From Bacteroidota bacterium (GTDB taxonomy: Bacteria; Bacteroidota; Bacteroidia; Cytophagales; Cyclobacteriaceae), in contig JAHEMS010000056.1 of the NCBI GenBank assembly GCA_024643595.1, positions 1-12,168 of the forward strand: a stretch of 12,168 nt of DNA, in the 5' to 3' direction. The notes beneath the pieces were generated by a model. It made no database searches and had not been told where the DNA came from. It worked only from the letters and a program-made list of their open reading frames with translations. Shown here piece after piece: positions 1 to 5,695 of this stretch; within the stretch, counting starts at the first letter, position 1; the number at the start of each line of letters is the position of its first letter. A program made the position numbers and the translations under genes.

Positions 1-1
1 C

Positions 2-247
2 GGTAGTACAAGAATGAAATCGGGTACTGCACAGAAGTTAGTATTGAATATGATTTCTACCACGACTATGATAAAGTTAGGTCGGGTGCGCGGCAATAAA
101 ATGGTTGACATGCAACTCACCAATGATAAATTAATTGCTCGTGGAGTAAAAATGGTCATGGATGAATTGAAAATCAATCAACAAGAAGCCGAGCTGCTAC
201 TTAAAAAGTTTGGTAATGTGAGGGCGGCAGTAGATAGTAAGAAATAA
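2..247 (+). CDS. murQ: N-acetylmuramic acid 6-phosphate etherase, C-terminal part (5' end outside window)
   Basis: This is the last 81 residues of a MurQ-like protein; the frame is open to base 2, so the gene starts before the window. MurQ is a cytoplasmic SIS-fold enzyme that cleaves the D-lactyl ether of MurNAc-6-phosphate, giving GlcNAc-6-phosphate and D-lactate, in peptidoglycan (amino-sugar) recycling. The family signature near the end is visible: GSTRMKSGTAQK, then LVLNMISTTTMIKLGRV, GNKMVDMQ and TNDKL. The tail (residues with QQEAELLLKKFGNVRAAV) fits the small helical domain seen at the C-terminus of MurQ. The ATG at base 14 lies inside the signature and is not the real start. The next gene begins 12 bp after the stop, on the same strand, so the two are probably co-transcribed. 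The family assignment is confident; the missing three quarters cannot be judged. Confidence 0.93.
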   Translation, partial: GSTRMKSGTAQKLVLNMISTTTMIKLGRVRGNKMVDMQLTNDKLIARGVKMVMDELKINQQEAELLLKKFGNVRAAVDSKK

Positions 248-259
248 TTAAATGCTGGC

Positions 260-826
260 ATGCACAATATTGAGCCTTATGCAGGTTGGCTTAAATATTA
301 CGATTCATCGTTTGATGATCGTTCACCTTTTCATGGCAAGGAATATAATTACGATTTGTATTCGGAGGCGATTTATGGCTACTACATCGATCCTGCATGG
401 GATTCTTTTGGCTCCGAAACTCTTTACCTGAAGATACTTTATGCGGATTATCAGGAGGGTTTTGTAGTATTGGAATTCATTGGTGAATGGAACGATACCC
501 TTTACAATGACATCATGACCTTAAAGAGAGATTTTCTTGAATTGCTCATGTATGAGGGCATCAACAAATTCATTTTGCTTGGTGAAAATATTTTCAACTT
601 TCATGGCTCTGATGATTTGTATTATGAGGAGTGGTTTGAAGAGGTGGAGGAAGGCTGGATTGCCGCTGTAAATTTTCCAGAATTCATTCAACAAGAGTTT
701 AGAAAATATCACGTGGATACCTATGTCAACATGGGAGGTACCTTGCAGATTGATCAATGGCGAACTCTGCATCCACTGCGTTTTTATGAACTCGTAAGTG
801 CTCTTATTCAGCGCAGGCTCAATTAG
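260..826 (+). CDS. uncharacterised acidic soluble protein of 188 residues, downstream of murQ
   Basis: I do not recognise this protein. It has no signal peptide and no membrane segment, so it is probably cytoplasmic. It is rich in Asp, Glu, Tyr, Trp and Phe, with an acidic aromatic stretch around residues 115-133 (DDLYYEEWFEEVEEGW). Alternating hydrophobic stretches (LYLKILYADY, FVVLEFIG, FILLGENIF) suggest an alpha/beta fold. No catalytic motif stands out. The ATG at 260 follows the murQ stop by 12 bp; an ATG at 252 is in another frame. Close same-strand spacing suggests co-expression with murQ, which could mean a role near amino-sugar or cell-wall recycling, but that is inference from position only. 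The 3' end overlaps the convergent SprT-like gene by 4 bases. Length and base use look like a normal intact gene. Confidence 0.85.
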   Translation: MHNIEPYAGWLKYYDSSFDDRSPFHGKEYNYDLYSEAIYGYYIDPAWDSFGSETLYLKILYADYQEGFVVLEFIGEWNDTLYNDIMTLKRDFLELLMYEGINKFILLGENIFNFHGSDDLYYEEWFEEVEEGWIAAVNFPEFIQQEFRKYHVDTYVNMGGTLQIDQWRTLHPLRFYELVSALIQRRLN

Positions 827-1449
827 AGTAGGGTAAGTTGTGCACTTCCAATGGGTGCGTCTGCTGGAACAAGGTATTGTCTTTTGGATTTAATTTCCTG
901 ACATAATACACGGGTTCGCTTCAGTTTTCCCTTCTTAAACCATCTACCCTGAAAATCAAAAATACTTCCCTCCGGTAAGTCTGAAAGAAGGGTCACACTT
1001 TTCACCCTTGGGTCGATTGATCGCAATAGTTTAGTTAATGTACTGTCTGAATACGTGCTTGCTTTTGGATTTACCATGTGATCTTTCAAACAGGTCAACA
1101 CCGGTTCTGGAAAAATATCAATCGTTATTAAGGGAGAAAGCAATTGTTGAAATAATTTCTTCCATTCAGCGCCATGCGGATCTGTCCGGAAGCCATATCT
1201 TTTGTGAACATGCAGATGAGCCACTTCATGGACATAGGTTAGGAGAAATTCATGAACGGATAAGTCGTGGTTAACTGTAATACGGGGTGTCTTTCCATGA
1301 TGGCAGGTGAAGTCACCCGCTTTTGACATTCTTTTTTTACGCAAGCGAAAGTCGAATGGATCATTTTGCCAGAGAGAAAGGCAATACTCAAAGGCCCGAC
1401 CAGGCACATGCGAAATTAATACTTCACTGACTTTTGATTCAATTAACAC
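823..1449 (-). CDS. SprT-like zinc metallopeptidase domain protein
   Basis: This 208-residue protein belongs to the SprT-like family. The zinc site is visible as HEVAH at residues 74-78, followed by H92 in the family's HGxxW context (PHGAEW), giving the expected three histidine ligands and the catalytic glutamate E75. The N-terminal part (VPGRAFEYCLSLWQ) and the C-terminal beta-rich part resemble Bacteroidota SprT-like proteins; no CxxC zinc ribbon is present at the C-terminus. The family includes Spartan, which degrades DNA-protein crosslinks, but the substrate of bacterial members is poorly known. The start is a GTG at 1449; reading upstream in frame there is no ATG/GTG/TTG before a TAA, so this is the only long start. 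Another in-frame GTG lies at about codon 15. The leader is short and sits right after the U-tract of the upstream terminator, with no visible ribosome binding site. Confidence 0.9.
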   Translation of the reverse strand: MLIESKVSEVLISHVPGRAFEYCLSLWQNDPFDFRLRKKRMSKAGDFTCHHGKTPRITVNHDLSVHEFLLTYVHEVAHLHVHKRYGFRTDPHGAEWKKLFQQLLSPLITIDIFPEPVLTCLKDHMVNPKASTYSDSTLTKLLRSIDPRVKSVTLLSDLPEGSIFDFQGRWFKKGKLKRTRVLCQEIKSKRQYLVPADAPIGSAQLTLL

Positions 1450-1460
1450 AAGCGCAAAAT

Positions 1461-1487
1461 AAAAAAGGCTTTAGATACCTAAAGCCT
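1461..1487 (-). terminator. intrinsic terminator of the small lipoprotein gene
   Basis: A perfect 9-bp inverted repeat (AGGCTTTAG / CTAAAGCCT at 1466-1474 and 1479-1487) with a 4-nt loop is followed on the minus strand by six T residues (1461-1466) and then ATTTTG. It lies 28 bp beyond the lipoprotein stop, and only about 11 bp separate the T-tract from the GTG start of the SprT-like gene. It therefore ends the lipoprotein transcript and should limit readthrough into the next gene. Confidence 0.88.
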
Positions 1488-1514
1488 CTTGTCATCAATC
1501 TTTTTGAGATTGAA

Positions 1515-1703
1515 TTATTGAGCCGCTGTTGAGTCAGCCGCAGGATGTTCAGCCGCTGTTGAGTCAGCAGTAGGATGTTCAGCCGCAGGGGCTTCTATAG
1601 CTGTGGTATCAGCAGTTTCTGTTGTTTCTTCTTTCTTGGCACCGCAGGCAACCATTGCTACAGCAAAGCCACAAACGATAAGGGATGCGATAATTTTTTT
1701 CAT
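1515..1703 (-). CDS. small repeat-containing lipoprotein
   Basis: The 62-residue product starts with a type II signal peptide: MKK, a hydrophobic stretch from residue 4 to 19, and a lipobox ending MVAC with the lipidated cysteine at residue 20. It should be exported and anchored to the outer or inner membrane by lipid. The mature part is about 43 residues: GAKKEE, a Thr/Glu-rich linker, then two copies of an AEHPxADSTA unit. It is low in complexity, acidic, and probably disordered, with no enzymatic motif. It resembles the many small Ala/Glu/Thr-rich lipoproteins of Bacteroidota with no known function. The gene appears to be its own transcription unit, with a promoter-like TACATTTG upstream and a strong terminator downstream. 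Strong signals around so small an ORF argue that it is real and perhaps well expressed. Confidence 0.82.
   Translation of the reverse strand: MKKIIASLIVCGFAVAMVACGAKKEETTETADTTAIEAPAAEHPTADSTAAEHPAADSTAAQ
1521..1580. repeat. two tandem copies of a 30-bp unit inside the lipoprotein gene
   Basis: Units at 1521-1550 and 1551-1580 differ at only two positions (CCGC versus CAGT near 1539 and 1569), and a partial third copy begins at 1581 (AGCCGCAGG). The unit is ten codons, so copy-number change would lengthen or shorten the protein without breaking the frame. It encodes the AEHPxADSTA repeat. Confidence 0.92.
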
Positions 1704-1730
1704 AGTTTACAGGTTATTTGAATTTGGGCG

Positions 1731-1738
1731 CAAATGTA
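1731..1738 (-). promoter_or_regulatory. putative Bacteroidota -7 element for the lipoprotein gene
   Basis: Reading the minus strand, TACATTTG matches the Bacteroidota -7 consensus TAnnTTTG exactly and lies 27 bp before the lipoprotein ATG. At the expected -33 distance (19 bp) there is only TTC rather than TTG, so the second half is imperfect. The predicted transcript start would be near 1724, leaving a leader of about 20 nt. Confidence 0.5.
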
Positions 1739-1843
1739 CAATGCCTATTCGGTTTTTGAAGAAGATCTCATGAATAAATTAGAATCTTATTAGAGAAAAT
1801 AGTGATTTTTAACCGATTAAAATTAATGCAATCGTTTTCTGAA

Positions 1844-3151
1844 TCATTTTTTACGGAAATACAACCTGATCGGTACTCCTTCAAAATCAAATTTCTCCCT
1901 TAGTCGATTTTCCAAAAAGCGCATATAACTTTCCTGAATATATTGAGGAAGATTGCAGAAGAAAGCAAAAGCAGGGGACTTGCCTGGTATTTGTGTTATA
2001 TATTTAATCTGAATGAGTTTTCCTTTAATGGCTGCTGGTGGATAATGTACAATTTCCGGAAGTAAGGCATCATTCAGTTGCGAAGTGGGTACTTTTTTGG
2101 TTTTATTATGATATACTTCAACGGCCTTTTCTATTACCTGAAAGATTCGCTGCTTGGTAAGAACCGAGGAAAAAATGATGGGTATATAGGTGATGGGAGC
2201 AATCCTTTCTAAAATATCTTTTTTAAAGATATCTGCGGTTTTAGTGTCTTTCTCAATCAAATCCCACTTATTCACCATTATAACAATGCCCTTGTTTTGC
2301 TTCTGTGCCAGACCGATAATATTTACATCCTGCGATTCAAGACCTCGCTCCGCATCAATAATGACGATACAGACGTCACTTTCTTCCAACGCCCTAAGTG
2401 ATCGGAGCACGGAATAAAATTCCACATCCTCCTTTACCTTTGTTTTCTTCCTTATTCCGGCAGTATCAATCAGAATAAAATCATTGCCATACATCTTATA
2501 GCGTGAATGAATCGCGTCACGAGTAGTGCCGGCCTCATCAGTCACAATACTTCGTTCTTTTCCCAATAAAACATTTAAGAATGATGATTTACCTACGTTA
2601 GGCCGACCAAGAATGGCAATTTTAGGTATACCGGCATCAGGATCCTCCACTCCTTCGGAAGGAAATATTTTTACAAGTTCATCGAGCAGTTCTCCGGTTC
2701 CGCCACCATTTTCAGCTGAAATGGGATAAACTTCACCCATGCCCAGGGCATAAAACTCATTCGCTTCAATGGCTTTATTCGGTGTATCCGCTTTATTAGC
2801 TGCGATGAATACCGGTTTTTTAGATTTGCGGATAATTTTTGCAAACTCTTTATCATAATCAGTGAGGCCATCTTTGCAGTCTACCATGAATATCACCGAT
2901 GTACATTCTTCAAGGGCTAACTCTACTTGTTTACGGATTTCCGATTCAAATTTATCGCCTGAATCGGTTACATATCCACCTGTATCTATTACCGTGAAGT
3001 ATTTGCCGATCCATTCTGCATATCCATAATGACGGTCTCGGGTTACCCCTGGCATGTCGTCCATAATGGCCTGACGCTGTTCAACTAAACGATTAAAAAA
3101 CGTTGATTTGCCAACATTAGGCCTTCCAACTATCGCGACTATATTTGCCAT
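1844..3151 (-). CDS. der: ribosome-assembly GTPase Der (EngA), tandem GTPase domains
   Basis: The 435-residue protein has the two consecutive GTPase domains that define Der. Domain 1 shows G1 GRPNVGKST at 9-17, G3 DTGG at 56-59 and G4 NKAD at 119-122. Domain 2 shows GRPNVGKSS at 182-190, DTAG at 229-232 and NKWD at 294-297. The last ~85 residues form the KH-like domain, with the conserved ending FDFEGVPIRLYFRKK. Der is an essential cytoplasmic GTPase that acts in maturation of the 50S ribosomal subunit. The ATG at 3151 gives the standard N-terminus MANIVAIVGRPNVGKS. Length is normal and no key residue is missing. It follows era on the same strand with a 128-bp gap, so it may be co-transcribed or have its own weak promoter in that gap (a near-match CAACTTTG is visible). 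Confidence 0.98.
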   Translation of the reverse strand: MANIVAIVGRPNVGKSTFFNRLVEQRQAIMDDMPGVTRDRHYGYAEWIGKYFTVIDTGGYVTDSGDKFESEIRKQVELALEECTSVIFMVDCKDGLTDYDKEFAKIIRKSKKPVFIAANKADTPNKAIEANEFYALGMGEVYPISAENGGGTGELLDELVKIFPSEGVEDPDAGIPKIAILGRPNVGKSSFLNVLLGKERSIVTDEAGTTRDAIHSRYKMYGNDFILIDTAGIRKKTKVKEDVEFYSVLRSLRALEESDVCIVIIDAERGLESQDVNIIGLAQKQNKGIVIMVNKWDLIEKDTKTADIFKKDILERIAPITYIPIIFSSVLTKQRIFQVIEKAVEVYHNKTKKVPTSQLNDALLPEIVHYPPAAIKGKLIQIKYITQIPGKSPAFAFFCNLPQYIQESYMRFLENRLREKFDFEGVPIRLYFRKK

Positions 3152-3279
3152 TTCTTAGGGATCAACGTTCAGGTAGGTCTTCAAAGCCAAAATCAAAACG
3201 CAAAGTTGATGATTATAATCCTATTTAAAAATTTACCCTCTTCACACCCGCATAGGATGGGCAATCAATCCAGCGGAGG

Positions 3280-4161
3280 TCACTCCGTATATCCGAAGTG
3301 TTTAAGTTTCAGTTTTTGCTTTCTCCAATTATCGGCCACTTTCACATGAGTTTCCAGAAAAACCTTTTTGTTAAAGAACTTTTCCAGATCCATGCGTGCT
3401 TCTGTTCCAACTTTTTTGAGCGAACTACCACCTTTACCAATGAGGATTCCTTTTTGCGAATCGCGTTCTACATAAATTGTAGCTCGGATGCGAATGATGG
3501 CTTCTTCTTCTTTAAAACTTTCAATGCCCACTTCCGAACTGTACGGAATTTCCTGTTCGTAGTTTAAAAAGATTTTTTCACGAATTATTTCAGAAGCAAA
3601 GAATCGTTCGCTGCGGTCAGTGAAATCACCTTTCGGATAGTAACCTGGATGCTCGGGCAAATAACTTATTATCGATGCAAACAATATATCAAGATTGGTC
3701 CCTTCTTTTGCGGAAACCGCAATGATATCCTTGGTCGATATCATACTCTTCCAATATTCAATTTTGTCATGAACTTGCGAACCTTTGGCGAGATCAATTT
3801 TATTGATCACCAACAGAATTGGAGTTTGTATAGTTTTGAAGATGGCGAATAACTGTTCATCATATTTTTCACCTAGTTCTACAATTAACAGAATCAGATC
3901 GGCATCTTCGAGAGAAACTCTAACATAGCCCATCATCGCCTCTTGAAGTTCATATTTCGGTTCGAGTATACCGGGCGTATCAGAATAAACAATTTGAAAG
4001 TCTTCACCATTCAAAATCCCCATTATACGATGACGCGTAGTTTGTGCTTTGGCGGTGATGATGGAAAGATTTTCGCCTACCAACTTGTTAATAAGACTAG
4101 ACTTTCCCACGTTGGGCTTCCCTACGATGCTTACGAAACCAGATTTATGTGGAGTTGACAT
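3280..4161 (-). CDS. era: ribosome-assembly GTPase Era with C-terminal KH domain
   Basis: The 293-residue protein matches Era in length and layout. The GTPase domain shows G1 GKPNVGKSS at 14-22, the G2 region QTTRHR near 40-45, G3 DTPG at 61-64, G4 NKID at 120-123 and G5 SAK at 150-152. The C-terminal KH domain has the RNA-binding GxxG loop as IGKGG at 231-235. Era binds the 3' end of 16S rRNA and is needed for 30S subunit maturation; it acts in the cytoplasm, often at the membrane. The ATG at 4161 gives MSTPHKSGFVSIVGKPNVGKS, as expected. der lies downstream on the same strand; the two ribosome-assembly GTPases are commonly neighbours in Bacteroidota. Nothing is unusual in the sequence. Confidence 0.98.
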   Translation of the reverse strand: MSTPHKSGFVSIVGKPNVGKSSLINKLVGENLSIITAKAQTTRHRIMGILNGEDFQIVYSDTPGILEPKYELQEAMMGYVRVSLEDADLILLIVELGEKYDEQLFAIFKTIQTPILLVINKIDLAKGSQVHDKIEYWKSMISTKDIIAVSAKEGTNLDILFASIISYLPEHPGYYPKGDFTDRSERFFASEIIREKIFLNYEQEIPYSSEVGIESFKEEEAIIRIRATIYVERDSQKGILIGKGGSSLKKVGTEARMDLEKFFNKKVFLETHVKVADNWRKQKLKLKHFGYTE

Positions 4162-4335
4162 TGGTAAACCAGAACTAAACTTAAAATTAGGACTTTGTGG
4201 CTAATTAAATGGTCAATCTAATCCGCCACTTAATATATTATGAAAAAAATCATTTTAACTGTGGATAATTCAGTAGGGAGAACAGGGTATGACTACCCCA
4301 GATTAGTATCTAATTATCAGAAATAGCCTAACACA

Positions 4336-4358
4336 CCGTTATTAACGATTAATAACGG
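4336..4358. repeat. perfect 10-bp inverted repeat (hairpin) beside the tRNA-like scar
   Basis: CCGTTATTAA at 4336-4345 and TTAATAACGG at 4349-4358 are perfect reverse complements around a 3-nt CGA loop. Neither strand has a T-tract after the stem, so it does not look like an intrinsic terminator. Its right arm runs into the CGGGG that begins the tRNA-like fragment. Confidence 0.8.
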
Positions 4359-4402
4359 GGCATGACTCGAACCTTTGTCCGCCAGCTGGCGGATATGAGC
4401 CC
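4356..4402 (-). pseudogene. decayed initiator-tRNA-like fragment (3' portion only)
   Basis: Three blocks match the intact tRNA-fMet at 4488-4560 in the same order and orientation. They are CGGGG (4356-4360 versus 4491-4495), the T-arm block GACTCGAACCT (4364-4374 versus 4500-4510, 11 of 11) and the anticodon-loop block TATGAGCCC (4394-4402 versus 4524-4532, 9 of 9, includes the CAU anticodon). The spacing differs: one base is missing before the T-arm block, and the stretch between the T-arm and anticodon blocks is 6 bp longer and is filled by a palindrome. No D arm or 5' acceptor strand is recognisable, and the T-stem is mismatched. It cannot form a normal tRNA. It may be a duplication scar, an old attachment-site copy, or part of a dispersed repeat family. 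Confidence 0.6.
4378..4393. repeat. perfect 16-bp palindrome TCCGCCAGCTGGCGGA
   Basis: The sequence equals its own reverse complement and is GC-rich inside AT-rich surroundings. It occupies the place where the 3' anticodon stem and variable loop would be in the tRNA-like fragment. It resembles a REP-type palindromic unit. I see no second copy in this window, so membership of a repeat family is inference. Confidence 0.85.
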
Positions 4403-4450
4403 TGGGTTCTATTGATTTAGATGGAAACAGGAATTGATCGAAGGATATTT

Positions 4451-4481
4451 TAAAAAGAAAAGCGACTAAATAAGTCGCTTT
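4451..4481 (-). terminator. intrinsic terminator downstream of tRNA-fMet
   Basis: AAAGCGACT (4459-4467) and AGTCGCTTT (4473-4481) form a perfect 9-bp stem with a 5-nt loop. On the minus strand the stem is followed by TCTTTTTA, giving a U-rich tail. It begins 6 bp after the tRNA 3' end, so it probably ends a single-tRNA transcript. The plus-strand reading also has a short T-run but no upstream gene to serve. Confidence 0.82.
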
Positions 4482-4487
4482 ATTTTG

Positions 4488-4560
<73 letters not shown>

Positions 4561-4571
4561 ATTTAGTGGCA

Positions 4572-4603
4572 CAAAAGTAGGTCCATCTGCCTTAAAAACC
4601 AAA
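4572..4603 (-). promoter_or_regulatory. consensus Bacteroidota promoter for tRNA-fMet
   Basis: On the minus strand TTTG (4600-4603) is followed by exactly 20 bp and then TACTTTTG (4572-4579), a full match to the Bacteroidota primary-sigma consensus TTG-N19-21-TAnnTTTG. The -7 box ends 11 bp before the first tRNA base, so transcription would start only a few bases upstream of the mature 5' end. Confidence 0.85.
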
Positions 4604-4666
4604 TGCGCTTATAAATTAAACCGATACATTACCCTTTTTGTAACTTGTATTTTTAATTCAAAAATC

Positions 4667-5692
4667 ATGATTGTTGATTTAAGAAGTGATACAGTAACCC
4701 GGCCAACAAGAGGCATGCATGAAGCCATGATGAGTGCCGAAGTGGGAGATGATGTATTTGGTGAAGATCCATCTGTGAAAGCATTGGAAGAAAAATGCGC
4801 CAGGAAGCTTGGTATGGATGCAGCTATTTTTTGTCCATCTGGCACGATGACAAATCAGATTGGAATAAAAATTCTTACACAACCCTATGATGAAGTAATC
4901 TGCTATAAAGGTTCTCATATTTATAAATATGAGGGAGGTGGCGTCGCGGGAAATAGCCTGGCGAGTGTACGATTGCTGGATGGTGATCGGGGCCGACTTT
5001 CAGTAAAAGATGTTGCGGATAACCTTAATAATTCTCACGATGTTCACCAACCTTTTACCTCTGTAGTATCATTGGAAAATACAGTTGTGCGCGAGGCGGG
5101 CAGTTACTACTATCTAAAGGATATTGCTCTGATCAGCGAATTTGCTCGCTTAAAGGGATTAAAGATGCATCTGGATGGAGCACGTTTTTTTAATGCGCTT
5201 ACTGAGACGGGTGATAGCCCAGCTGATTATGGGAAATATTTTGATTCCATCTCCATTTGCCTTTCGAAAGGATTGGGTGCACCAGTCGGTTCCGTTCTGG
5301 TTTGTAAGAAAGAGCTTGAGGTCAAAGCGAGACGCATACGAAAAGTTTTTGGTGGCGGTATGCGGCAGGCTGGATTTTTAGCAGCTGCAGGGGTTTATGC
5401 GTTGGATAATCACATTGATCGTTTACAAGAAGATCATATTCGTGCTCGAGAATTAGGTAGCGTATTGAAAAATAGAAATTGGGTGAAATCAATTATGCCG
5501 GTCGACACCAATATTGTGATTTTTTCAATAATCGATCGCATTACTCCGGATCAAGTTCTTGCCAAATTAGGGGCGCATGATATAAAAGCCATCAAGTTTG
5601 GCGATCATGAGATCCGGCTGGTTACCCATCTCGATTTTGATGATCGCATGTTGGAAAAAACAATCGACGTAATTAATAAATTGTCTTTCTGA
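4667..5692 (+). CDS. ltaE: low-specificity L-threonine aldolase (PLP enzyme)
   Basis: The 341-residue protein is a fold-type I PLP enzyme of the threonine aldolase / beta-eliminating lyase family. It should split L-threonine or L-allo-threonine into glycine and acetaldehyde in the cytoplasm. Family marks are the N-terminal MIVDLRSDTVTRPT, GDDVFGEDP at 27-35, the phosphate-binding SGT at 58-60, H84 (ring-stacking His), HLDGAR at 168-173 (D170 to the PLP nitrogen, R173), the Schiff-base lysine K201 in SKGLGAPVGS, and R317 near the C-terminus. Length is typical. The ATG at 4667 gives the usual short N-terminus. The gene is divergent from tRNA-fMet and heads a four-gene series; I see no perfect promoter in the 106 bp before it. 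Stereospecificity (L- versus L-allo) cannot be read from the sequence. Confidence 0.95.
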   Translation: MIVDLRSDTVTRPTRGMHEAMMSAEVGDDVFGEDPSVKALEEKCARKLGMDAAIFCPSGTMTNQIGIKILTQPYDEVICYKGSHIYKYEGGGVAGNSLASVRLLDGDRGRLSVKDVADNLNNSHDVHQPFTSVVSLENTVVREAGSYYYLKDIALISEFARLKGLKMHLDGARFFNALTETGDSPADYGKYFDSISICLSKGLGAPVGSVLVCKKELEVKARRIRKVFGGGMRQAGFLAAAGVYALDNHIDRLQEDHIRARELGSVLKNRNWVKSIMPVDTNIVIFSIIDRITPDQVLAKLGAHDIKAIKFGDHEIRLVTHLDFDDRMLEKTIDVINKLSF

Positions 5693-5695
5693 ACT

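Larger units (their letters stand above)
4162..4458. other. non-coding stretch between era and tRNA-fMet
   Basis: No plausible gene is present. From 4162 to about 4335 the sequence is AT-rich and I see only a weak -7-like TAAGTTTA on the minus strand before era. From 4336 to 4402 it carries a hairpin and a tRNA-like fragment with a palindrome, listed separately. From about 4403 to 4450 I see nothing recognisable. Confidence 0.7.

Noticed and set aside
1521..1589. CRISPR-like repeat
   Set aside because: The units are directly adjacent with no spacers and encode an in-frame protein repeat.
1800..1843. Terminator after der
   Set aside because: Only a bulged, weak CGATT/AATCG hairpin with an 11-nt loop and no clean T-tract.
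3175..3260. Promoter for der in the era-der gap (TATAAT and CAACTTTG on the minus strand)
   Set aside because: Neither has a matching upstream element at the right distance; the signal is too weak to list.
4170..4200. Promoter for era (TAAGTTTA on the minus strand)
   Set aside because: Seven of eight match at -7 but no TTG at the -33 distance.
4336..4358. Intrinsic terminator
   Set aside because: The stem is good but neither strand has a T-run after it.
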